DNA from: Nitrospiraceae bacterium
GTDB taxonomy: Bacteria; Nitrospirota; Nitrospiria; Nitrospirales; UBA8639
Direction of reading: 5' to 3'
NCBI GenBank assembly: GCA_003523945.1
Contig: DOFS01000439.1
Coordinates: forward strand, 1 to 5,009
DNA length: 5,009 bases
Shown one piece after another: positions 1 through 5,009 of this stretch; position 1 is the first letter of the stretch, and every line of letters begins with the position of its first letter. The notes beneath the pieces were generated by a model. That model ran no database searches and was not told the origin of the DNA. It worked only from the letters and a program-made list of their open reading frames with translations. The translations under genes were made by a program, and so were the position numbers.

Positions 1-2
1 CT

Positions 3-325
3 CACGCCTTTATCGAACTCGTCCAAAAACACCAACTAATGACTTAGCCTGCTATGCGTTTAAGACGCCGGCTAATGACGAGGCGTGGAGCTGATTCGTC
101 TATAATAATCCGAAGGGCAATGCGCATACAGAACGGCTGATGCGGACGATGAAGGAGGAACTGGTGTGGATTCACGAGTCGAAGAGCCCAGTGGCATTCA
201 TTGAGGCCCTGGAAGAATGGGTCAAGAATTATTACAATGAGTATCTCCATTGGGTGCAGAGGTATCAAACGCCGATGGCATTTGAACAACAGTCAGCGCA
301 CAGGACTCAGTTACAGACGGCTTGA
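3..325 (+). pseudogene. Degraded C-terminal fragment of an IS3-family transposase (OrfB, rve integrase core)
   Basis: From about 98 to the stop at 323-325, one frame encodes the end of a DDE integrase core. It contains YNNPKGNAHTERLMRT, where the glutamate codon at 131-133 is the expected third catalytic residue (family members usually read GNADTER). The usual C-terminal helix and a YLH...YQTPMAFEQQ tail follow. The tail normally reads YLHSALGY; here it is YLHWVQRY, which suggests drift. Going upstream, the same frame meets TGA at 92-94 and then shows no convincing similarity. A different frame (3-44) reads HAFIELVQKHQLMT, which resembles an earlier strip of an IS3-type integrase before stopping at TAG (45-47). 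The first two catalytic aspartates are missing, so the element cannot be autonomous. An ATG at 140 could start a 61-residue reading, but that would begin after the catalytic glutamate. The exact IS and its ends cannot be named. The IS3-type assignment is fairly secure for 98-325 and tentative for 3-44. Confidence 0.72.
36..79. repeat. 8-bp direct repeat CTAATGAC flanking the broken part of the transposase remnant
   Basis: CTAATGAC occurs at 36-43 and again at 72-79, a 36-bp offset. The repeat sits where the recognisable transposase frame is lost. It could mark a small duplication or a recombination junction. An 8-mer pair this close can also arise by chance, so the functional meaning is uncertain. 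Confidence 0.3.
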
Positions 326-628
326 CAAATGGCGGGCAGTACAGTAGCGCAACGCGGAATCGAATTTGGCTTTGACGAATACGACGTTAAATCTCGACCA
401 CTTCATATGGTTGCGAGAAAGTATGCAAGGGGTTTCTTTGGAATAAGAACTCACGAATCTGCTGAGTTTTCAGCTTTCGTCTGAGGTTTCGTCCCGATTG
501 CTTACCGTTGCTCATGAATTGCTTCGAACCATCTTGGCGATAGGTCAAAAATAGGCCGAATGATAGGGAGACCCTTCATAAATCTTTCAGTAACTCATTA
601 TCGAAAGGAAAATGTGTATGAGGAAATT
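326..628. other. Gene-free stretch between the transposase remnant and the oxidase 3' end
   Basis: No gene is supported here. The stretch should hold the right end of the former insertion element, but no terminal inverted repeat can be assigned because the left end is outside the window. A small hairpin at 461-474 (GCTGA, loop GTTT, TCAGC) is followed by TTTCGT on the plus strand. It could be a weak terminator facing away from the transposase remnant, but the T run is poor. No clear terminator is seen just beyond the oxidase stop on the minus strand. Confidence 0.5.
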
Positions 629-2065
629 TCATGGTATATGGGTGCGATACTGTCCTTTAGCGATGGCCTCAAAAATCGAGCCAGGCAGGATGTCGTCATT
701 GGTGTGCATCACAAGGTCATAAAATTCTTCCGGCAGGACACGAACCACCGTCATTAGTCCTTTAACCCCTTCATGCCATTTTTTTCGCATCCCGCGAGTT
801 TCGCGCCTCCCGTTGATTTTTTGCATAGCCTCTTGACTCATCTCCTGACTTTGCATTTTTTGTGGGTAGCCGGGTACGCTAAACGCCGGATTTTCAAATG
901 CCGGATTGGCCGGTGGGCGGTTAGGAAGAGAATTCAGATAGTTCGACACCTCTTCTTCGCCGCGGATGCGCGGGCCCACTTGGCGCACCATGTGATTCAT
1001 CATGTGGTGCACCATATGGCAGTGAAAGATCCAATCGCCGGGATTGAACGCCACAAATTCAAAATCCTGTGCCATCGCCACGCCCACCAATGTCGTGTTT
1101 CTGGGAATCCAGGCGCTGGGAGGAATCCGTCCCCCTTCGGTGCCTGTCAACCAAAACGTGTGACCATGGATATGAATCGGGTGATGCTGCATCGGGCTGA
1201 AATCGATCAATCGAATGCGGACCCGTTCCCCATGTTTGCACACCAGAGGAGTGGTATAGGGGCCACTGCGTCCATTAATGGTGTGCCAGTTCCAGTCCAT
1301 CCGCATGGAATCCGCTGTTGTCGAATTCGGGGGAATAAAAAAATTCTGAAAAATAAGCCCGAAATCCCGGTCAACGGGCGGATCATACGCCACCCGCGGA
1401 TGAATAATAAAAAATCCCACCATTCCAAAGGCTTCCTGCATGGCCACATGACTATGATAAAAAAAGGTTCCCGTCTGATGCAGGTCGTATTCATACACAT
1501 AAGTTTCGCCTGGTGGAATCAAATGTTGTGTTAAGCCGGGGACGCCATCAAATTCTACCGGGAGCTCCAACCCATGCCAATGTACGGAAGTCGGTTCCGG
1601 TAGCTCATTATGAACAATAATGCGAACCCGATCCCCCTGGACGGCTTCCATCGTGGGCCCCGGCATGCTGTCGTTAAAGCCCCAGACATGCATGAATTTC
1701 CCGGGAAGAAATTCACGCTTGACCGGCGTGCATCGAAGCTCGAATTCTTTAACGCCATTGACCATCTTCCAGGAAAGGTTTTCCAGGTCCGGCGCTACGA
1801 ATGAGGCCGGTTCAAGCCCGGATTTTCGCAATCCCGGAACAAGTTTACCCAGATATTCATCTGAGTCCGGAGGTCCGCCAAAACTGGGGTGGTAGCGTGA
1901 ATAGCTGGAAAACTTTTCATTGGAATTCTTGGCTGTCTGGTCCTGGTCTGTCCGGGATCGGGAGGGATCGGCTGGCTCACTATGACCCAATTGGGCCGAC
2001 AAAGTTCCTGCGGCCAGTGCAGCCCCGGTTGCCAAAACCTGCCGTCGTGTCACACCATCGTTCAT
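629..2065 (-). CDS. Tat-exported two-domain (small-laccase-like) multicopper oxidase
   Basis: A 478-residue multicopper oxidase, probably oxidising Cu(I) or phenolic substrates in the periplasm while reducing O2 to water. The N terminus has a twin-arginine signal (TRRQVL, residues 6-11) followed by an Ala/Gly-rich hydrophobic stretch. Copper ligands are all visible: HWHG (162-165) and HSH (204-206) in the first cupredoxin domain; HPIHIHGH (295-302) and HCHMVHHMMNHM (348-359) in the second. C349, H295, H354 and axial M359 form the type 1 site; the other histidines form the T2/T3 cluster. Domain 1 has no type 1 cysteine. HWHG lies only about 185 residues before HCH, as in two-domain laccases such as Streptomyces SLAC, whereas three-domain CueO/CopA enzymes have about 400. 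The family is typically trimeric. About 119 residues follow M359, partly Met-rich (404, 409, 414, 426) and ending in a GLMTVVRVLPEEFYDLV segment, longer than in SLAC. GGAG lies 8 nt before the ATG. The gene is 45 bp downstream of the TolC-like gene and probably in its operon. The oxidase assignment is firm; the substrate is inferred. Confidence 0.93.
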   Translation of the reverse strand: MNDGVTRRQVLATGAALAAGTLSAQLGHSEPADPSRSRTDQDQTAKNSNEKFSSYSRYHPSFGGPPDSDEYLGKLVPGLRKSGLEPASFVAPDLENLSWKMVNGVKEFELRCTPVKREFLPGKFMHVWGFNDSMPGPTMEAVQGDRVRIIVHNELPEPTSVHWHGLELPVEFDGVPGLTQHLIPPGETYVYEYDLHQTGTFFYHSHVAMQEAFGMVGFFIIHPRVAYDPPVDRDFGLIFQNFFIPPNSTTADSMRMDWNWHTINGRSGPYTTPLVCKHGERVRIRLIDFSPMQHHPIHIHGHTFWLTGTEGGRIPPSAWIPRNTTLVGVAMAQDFEFVAFNPGDWIFHCHMVHHMMNHMVRQVGPRIRGEEEVSNYLNSLPNRPPANPAFENPAFSVPGYPQKMQSQEMSQEAMQKINGRRETRGMRKKWHEGVKGLMTVVRVLPEEFYDLVMHTNDDILPGSIFEAIAKGQYRTHIP

Positions 2066-2073
2066 CGTAAAAT

Positions 2074-2077
2074 CTCC
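2074..2077 (-). promoter_or_regulatory. Ribosome binding site of the multicopper oxidase gene
   Basis: The minus strand reads GGAG here, 8 nt before the ATG at 2065. This supports the annotated start, which is also the start that yields the complete Tat signal. Confidence 0.7.
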
Positions 2078-2110
2078 ATAAAGAAAAATTCGTCTTCAAA
2101 CAATCGACTC

Positions 2111-3568
2111 CTATCTGGGCTTGGGATTCGCATCCAGGTGCCCAGGCGGCGTCACACCCTGTGGGGGTTGAAGGCCGTCAATGAGCAGGAGTCCTTCAAT
2201 TGTCACCCTGGACGTTCGCCAGGCAATTAACTGATTGATATATTCCATCCGAAGCGTGAAGAAATCGCGTTGAGCTTGCAGAACCTCCGGCCAGGTTTCA
2301 CGGGCGGATTGATAACTCTGCAATTGAATGCGATAACGTGCCTCTGATTCGGGCAACAGAAGTTCCCGATAACTCGTGATATGTTGAAGGGCTGTGAGAT
2401 ACTGTTGAAACTGTTCGGCTAAACTTCGGCGCAATCGAAGCTCCGTAAGTGTGACTTGAGCCTCTTGTCGACGGAGATCGGCCCGGGCCTGTTGAATCGT
2501 TCCCTGGTTCCAATCAAAAATCGGAATTTTGATATACGCTTGAATACCATAGACAGTCTGTGTTTCGACATAATTACGTCCGGCCGAACCTCGAAGGGTT
2601 ATGTTGGGAATAGGTTCCGCCTGTTCCCGCTGAACCATAATTTGATCCGATCGCACATTGGCATGAGCCAAGGCCAGTTCAGGGCTTTCCTGCAGTAACC
2701 TCTGGAGTGCCTCCTCGAACCGGATGGGAGGCAGATCTTCTTCCAATTTTCCTGAAATCGGTTCCCCGGGGAGAGAGGTTCCCAGAATGGCCATTAATCG
2801 CTCTCTTTCCAACTGGACTTCATTTTCCGCCATGAGCACGGACAATTGTTGCTGTTGAAGTTGCACTCGGGATTGGCGCAGATCAGCTTCATTGGCCTGG
2901 CCGACATTAACCATTTCCTTGACGGTCAAGAGCTGATCCTGCCAACTCTTGAGAAGCTCCCGTTGAATGTCCACTCGCTCCTGAAATCCCAGAAGGCGAT
3001 AAAATTGTATGACGATCCCGTTCATCACACGATATTCCTGGGCAAGGGCCTGATATTCAGCGGCGGAAGCTCGTGCTAAATATTTCTCACGACTCAATTC
3101 GAGTTTTCCCGCCGTGACAAATTCCTGTTGAATAAATCCTCCCTGAAATTCTCCAATGGTGTTCTTAACGTTGATTTGATCTCCTGAGTATCCCCCGATC
3201 GGATTGGGATAGAGGCCGGCCTGAAGAGCCTTGGCCCGTTCCCCCTCGACCAGAACCCAGGCCTGGATGAGGGTAGGATTATGTTTCCGTGCGACCTTCT
3301 TGAGCCGCTGAAGTGAAAGTGTTTCGCCGTCGTCATGCTCCTCATCCATCTGCTGTGGGAATTCTGTCAGTTCATTGGAATGGTGATCCTCACTCCGGAG
3401 ATCTGGGAAGGGAGATGGGATCCCTTCGTGGGGGGACATGTTCGGTTTAGGCAGTTCATCCATCTCATTATCATAGAAAGGAATAGCACATCCGGATAAT
3501 CCCAATCCGAATGTGAACATTATAATAGGCCACCAAAACCAAACCATGATGATTCTGATCCTTTTCAT
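2111..3568 (-). CDS. TolC-family outer-membrane efflux lipoprotein (CusC/CzcC-like)
   Basis: A 485-residue outer-membrane factor forming the exit duct of a tripartite efflux system, probably for metal ions given its neighbours. Residues 1-27 are a lipoprotein signal: basic KRIR start, hydrophobic core, and lipobox LSGC with C27 as the lipidated residue, as in CusC. A hydrophilic linker rich in Asp, Glu and His follows (about 28-82, including DHH at 61-63 and DEEHDD at 75-80). Two homologous OEP repeats follow, about 83-265 and 285-462. Each has long amphipathic Gln/Arg/Leu-rich helices and a strand segment, beginning around GLYPNPIGGYSG (118-129) and EPIPNITLRGS (318-328). The length is normal for the family and no frameshift is seen. 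The start is chosen because it supplies the positive n-region; its ribosome site is weak (AAGGTG, 11 nt away), and an in-frame stop lies just upstream. No RND pump or adaptor gene is in the window, so the cargo (Cu/Ag versus other) is inferred only from the Csp and oxidase neighbours. Confidence 0.92.
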   Translation of the reverse strand: MKRIRIIMVWFWWPIIMFTFGLGLSGCAIPFYDNEMDELPKPNMSPHEGIPSPFPDLRSEDHHSNELTEFPQQMDEEHDDGETLSLQRLKKVARKHNPTLIQAWVLVEGERAKALQAGLYPNPIGGYSGDQINVKNTIGEFQGGFIQQEFVTAGKLELSREKYLARASAAEYQALAQEYRVMNGIVIQFYRLLGFQERVDIQRELLKSWQDQLLTVKEMVNVGQANEADLRQSRVQLQQQQLSVLMAENEVQLERERLMAILGTSLPGEPISGKLEEDLPPIRFEEALQRLLQESPELALAHANVRSDQIMVQREQAEPIPNITLRGSAGRNYVETQTVYGIQAYIKIPIFDWNQGTIQQARADLRRQEAQVTLTELRLRRSLAEQFQQYLTALQHITSYRELLLPESEARYRIQLQSYQSARETWPEVLQAQRDFFTLRMEYINQLIAWRTSRVTIEGLLLIDGLQPPQGVTPPGHLDANPKPR

Positions 3569-3808
3569 ATTCTATGAAACACCTTGCGTCATTTATGGTA
3601 TGGGACAGTCTAGGAAATATTCTCAATGCTCGATATGGATAAATTCGAAAACATGGCGAATGAAATATCCACTTGAATCTTCAATAAGCTCAGGTAGATC
3701 ACCCAGTCAAAGTTTTTTGCCCCTTCCACGAGGCTAACGATGAATGGCCTCCGGCACATGCTCCTGTCTTTGTAGACCGAGATTTAATGAAATATAAAAG
3801 GATTTGCC
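3569..3808. other. Intergenic leader upstream of the TolC-like gene
   Basis: About 240 bases lie between the hairpin after the storage-protein gene and the efflux gene. On the minus strand there is a TTGACT that could be a -35 box, near 3703-3708, but no good -10 follows at 16-18 bp. No metal-regulator dyad (CueR- or CsoR-like) was recognised. The region is long enough to hold a promoter for the efflux-oxidase pair, but I cannot place one convincingly. Confidence 0.4.
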
Positions 3809-3846
3809 CCCATCGGGCATGCCTTTAGAAGGCTTTGCCCGATGGG
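3809..3846 (-). terminator. Strong hairpin after the copper storage gene, probable terminator or attenuator
   Basis: CCCATCGGGCA (3809-3819) pairs perfectly with TGCCCGATGGG (3836-3846). Inside it, GCCTT (3821-3825) pairs with AAGGC (3829-3833) around a 3-nt loop, with only a small bulge between the two stems. It begins about 14 bases after the Csp stop codon. On the minus strand the hairpin is followed by GGCAAATCCTTTTATATTTC, so the T-rich part is displaced by roughly eight bases and interrupted. This suggests an imperfect intrinsic terminator that may allow read-through into the efflux gene. An mRNA-stabilising 3' structure is an alternative. Confidence 0.65.
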
Positions 3847-3858
3847 TAGTTCAACTAC
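3846..3858. repeat. Short inverted repeat at the end of the copper storage gene
   Basis: GTAGTT (3846-3851) and AACTAC (3853-3858) form a perfect 6-bp inverted repeat around a single base, directly beside the TAG stop and sharing one base with the larger hairpin. A 1-nt loop cannot form a full hairpin, so at most the outer pairs would form. It may be incidental. Confidence 0.3.
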
Positions 3859-3860
3859 GG

Positions 3861-4211
3861 CTAGCGCCCGGCACCCACAGGCTGTTTTTTGGCTCCTGCA
3901 CTGGCGCCCATCTTTCGACATTCCTCTCCGCACCGGCGACAGGCTTCCGCACATCGCTTGCAATGGTCGTTTTGGTGTTTCTCGCATTCCTCCGCACAGG
4001 CGTCACAAATTGTGGCGCACAAATTACACAGTTCCACACTAAATTGGGAGTCCCGGCTCATAAAGGCCGTGCAGGACCAGCAGAGATCTGCGCAATCGAG
4101 ACAAAGTCTGGCGCATTCCGGCCTCTTGCCCAAGCACTGATTCGCACATGATTCACACTCTTCCGCACACCGCACGCAAGCTTCTACACAGGATGGATGT
4201 TGGTGAGCCAT
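3861..4211 (-). CDS. Cytosolic copper storage protein, Csp3-like four-helix bundle (DUF326 family)
   Basis: A 116-residue protein with 21 cysteines. They fall in four blocks with alternating CxxxC and CxxC spacing: C8-C26, C33-C47, C62-C76 and C84-C98. This is the pattern of the Csp family, whose four-helix bundles line a tube with thiolates and bind many Cu(I) ions. There is no signal peptide, so it should act in the cytosol like Csp3 rather than the exported Csp1. Histidines at positions 3, 5, 79 and 83 lie at helix ends and could help copper enter (inference). The open frame extends upstream to an ATG at 4310. I chose the ATG at 4211 because an ideal TAAGGAGG site lies 8 nt before it, and the extra 33 residues look like neither a signal peptide nor the family. 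The tail (about 99-116) is Gly/Ala/Lys-rich and probably disordered. A hairpin follows the stop. The family call is secure; the copper stoichiometry is not determined. Confidence 0.92.
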   Translation of the reverse strand: MAHQHPSCVEACVRCAEECESCANQCLGKRPECARLCLDCADLCWSCTAFMSRDSQFSVELCNLCATICDACAEECEKHQNDHCKRCAEACRRCGEECRKMGASAGAKKQPVGAGR

Positions 4212-4219
4212 TGAGAAAT

Positions 4220-4227
4220 CCTCCTTA
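4220..4227 (-). promoter_or_regulatory. Strong ribosome binding site that fixes the copper storage protein start
   Basis: The minus strand reads TAAGGAGG, 8 nt before the ATG at 4211. This near-consensus site decides between this start and the upstream in-frame ATG at 4310, and suggests high translation. Confidence 0.85.
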
Positions 4228-4337
4228 GTTGAGAGTACCGGCAAATCTGACCATTCAAACATTAGACTGGAAATTAAAATAACTCTCCCAGTGTAAAGGC
4301 GCGCGCTCAACGAGAAAACTGTTGATAACCCTAGTCT

Positions 4338-4368
4338 GGGATTATAGTGGGATTATGAAGGGATTTAT
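4338..4368. repeat. Three GGGATTAT-type boxes at 11-bp spacing upstream of the storage gene
   Basis: On the plus strand, GGGATTAT occurs at 4338-4345 and 4349-4356, and a variant GGGATTTAT at 4360-4368. Each copy starts exactly 11 bp after the last, about one helical turn, so all face the same side of the DNA. They lie about 130-160 bp upstream of the Csp start codon. This could be a cooperative regulator-binding array. The copies are short, so a chance or slippage origin is possible. Confidence 0.45.
4341..4346 (-). promoter_or_regulatory. Candidate -10 box for the copper storage gene
   Basis: The minus strand reads a perfect TATAAT here, inside the repeat array. No recognisable -35 lies 16-18 bp upstream (AATAAA at 17 bp). 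It would give an untranslated leader of roughly 120 bases. If it is real, the repeats would overlap the promoter core and an activator might replace the missing -35. Confidence 0.25.
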
Positions 4369-4439
4369 TTTAGAAGAGTATGATCACTCACCCATACCCC
4401 TGAACTCGAATCCCCAATTGGCTTGTGCTTTTTCAACGT

Positions 4440-4476
4440 CGGTGTGAAGGCAACTCTGGAGGATATCTCCACACCG
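4440..4476 (-). terminator. Inverted repeat downstream of the small lipoprotein gene, possible terminator
   Basis: CGGTGTG (4440-4446) pairs with CACACCG (4470-4476). A nested TGGAG/CTCCA pair (4457-4461 and 4467-4471) competes partly with the outer stem. It begins about 25 bases past the lipoprotein stop on the minus strand. No T run follows on that strand (GACGTTGAAAAAGC), so factor-independent termination is doubtful. An operator or RNA-processing role is also possible. Confidence 0.3.
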
Positions 4477-4500
4477 GATTACTCTCTTCAAAGGAAGGAA

Positions 4501-4830
4501 TTATGGTGTTTTCCTCTCTTCGGCATGAAGTTTGGCCAAAGCGTCTAATTTTTTCGCGGCTTTGGTGTATTTGTCCACCAAATTCTGGCAATGCTGAACA
4601 AGGCTTGACTGTTGCCCTTGTTTAGGAGTGTATTTTTCATATTCTTTCCCCATTAGGCGCATCTCCTCTGCTCGCATGCGAAGTTCACGGGCTTCCTCTT
4701 GATACCAGGTGGTCAACCCCGCATGATCATTTTGTTGTACCAGCTCCCTGGGAGGAACTGAAGCGCATCCTACTGTCAGTGCAATCAATGTGATTCCTAC
4801 CAACAATTTCCAGTTTGATTGAATGTTCAT
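4501..4830 (-). CDS. Small helical lipoprotein of unknown function
   Basis: A 109-residue protein not matched to a named family. The N terminus is a clear lipoprotein signal: NWK n-region, hydrophobic core LLVGITLIALTV, and lipobox LTVGC with C22 as the acylated cysteine. The mature part of about 88 residues looks wholly helical. One segment (about 36-67) is rich in Glu, Arg and Met (TWYQEEARELRMRAEEM). After a Gln/Ser linker, a second (about 75-105) contains QHCQNLVDKYTKAAKKLDAL. The two would suit a helical hairpin or a short coiled coil. H80 and C81 are adjacent, and Met residues (52, 57, 60) line the first helix, but a metal role is speculation. A near-ideal site, AAGGAGGAG, lies 3 nt before the ATG (about 6 nt from its AAGGAG core), which makes the start firm. 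It is followed by 289 bases before the Csp start codon, on the same strand, so it may be a separate unit of the same locus. Confidence 0.85.
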   Translation of the reverse strand: MNIQSNWKLLVGITLIALTVGCASVPPRELVQQNDHAGLTTWYQEEARELRMRAEEMRLMGKEYEKYTPKQGQQSSLVQHCQNLVDKYTKAAKKLDALAKLHAEERKTP

Positions 4831-4833
4831 GAT

Positions 4834-4842
4834 CTCCTCCTT
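4834..4842 (-). promoter_or_regulatory. Strong ribosome binding site of the small lipoprotein gene
   Basis: The minus strand reads AAGGAGGAG followed by ATC and the ATG at 4830. It is a near-perfect Shine-Dalgarno match and supports this short gene as truly translated. Confidence 0.8.
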
Positions 4843-4927
4843 GTGAATGGTGGTCCATCATATCTTTCTATCTGCTGCCGGAATGAGTAATCGATAAATG
4901 GCATGTTTGGGGGTTAGATTTCCCATG

Positions 4928-5008
4928 TCAGTGAATGCTGATGACCAAGCTATCCGGTCCCGGTGTTGGATTTCTCTGTTCAACCGTCATTGCAGAACGC
5001 TCTCCGGC
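4928..5008 (-). CDS. Possible 3' end of a further upstream gene (partial)
   Basis: Reading the minus strand from the window edge, one frame stays open for 26 codons and ends at TGA (4928-4930). The other two frames close sooner. The peptide ends PTPGPDSLVISIH and has no recognisable motif. It lies about 97 bases upstream of the lipoprotein start codon, on the same strand, so it could be the end of the preceding gene. An open run this short is also expected by chance. Confidence 0.22.
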   Translation of the reverse strand, partial: AGERSAMTVEQRNPTPGPDSLVISIH

Positions 5009-5009
5009 T

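Noticed and set aside
387..515. 42-codon basic minus-strand open frame left of the oxidase gene
   Set aside because: No good ribosome site, no recognisable motif, and it lies in a region with decayed mobile-element sequence.
773..1534. 253-codon open frame on the plus strand
   Set aside because: It lies entirely opposite the multicopper oxidase, whose minus-strand frame carries every copper ligand motif. The plus-strand peptide has no recognisable domain, so it is a shadow frame.
3610..3759. 49-codon minus-strand open frame between the storage and efflux genes
   Set aside because: An AGGAG is present but only about 1 nt from the ATG, too close for normal initiation, and the peptide has no recognisable motif. 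A chance open frame in a relaxed intergenic region is more likely.
3804..4151. 115-codon plus-strand open frame across the storage gene
   Set aside because: It is antisense to the 21-cysteine frame, whose regular cysteine spacing cannot be accidental.
4212..4310. N-terminal extension of the copper storage protein from the ATG at 4310
   Set aside because: The extra 33 residues are not a signal peptide and resemble nothing in the family. The inner ATG has an ideal ribosome site, the outer one does not.
4380..4410. ACCCATACCCCT-like sequence considered as a CsoR-type copper operator
   Set aside because: CsoR operators are dyads with a matching G-rich half. No second half is present here.

Overview
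The window carries a compact copper-handling locus, with every recognisable gene on the minus strand, and a decayed insertion-sequence remnant on the plus strand at the left edge. In minus-strand reading order (right to left) the genes are: a possible gene end at the right edge; a small unknown outer-membrane-type lipoprotein (4830-4501); a cysteine-packed cytosolic copper storage protein of the Csp/DUF326 type (4211-3861); a TolC-family outer-membrane efflux lipoprotein (3568-2111); and a Tat-exported laccase-like multicopper oxidase (2065-629). The IS3-family transposase fragment (about 3-325) lies beyond the 3' end of the oxidase.

The TolC-like protein and the oxidase are 45 bases apart and probably co-transcribed. 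A long, nearly perfect hairpin (3809-3846) separates the storage-protein gene from the efflux gene, so those two may be separately terminated or joined by partial read-through. Upstream of the storage gene are three copies of a GGGATTAT-like box at exact 11-bp spacing (4338-4368) and a 7-bp inverted repeat (4440-4476).

Taken together, the genes suggest copper handling in three compartments: thiol buffering of Cu(I) in the cytosol (Csp), oxidation of Cu(I) or a phenolic substrate in the periplasm (multicopper oxidase), and an outer-membrane exit duct (TolC type). No RND pump, membrane-fusion protein, P-type ATPase or copper regulator is visible, so those partners must be encoded elsewhere, perhaps beyond the right edge.

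The TolC-type channel, two lipoprotein signals and a Tat substrate show a diderm (Gram-negative) bacterium. The base composition looks balanced, neither strongly GC- nor AT-rich. The gene mixture would suit an environmental chemolithotroph such as a Nitrospira-like organism, but that is a guess from general resemblance and no marker gene here proves it.
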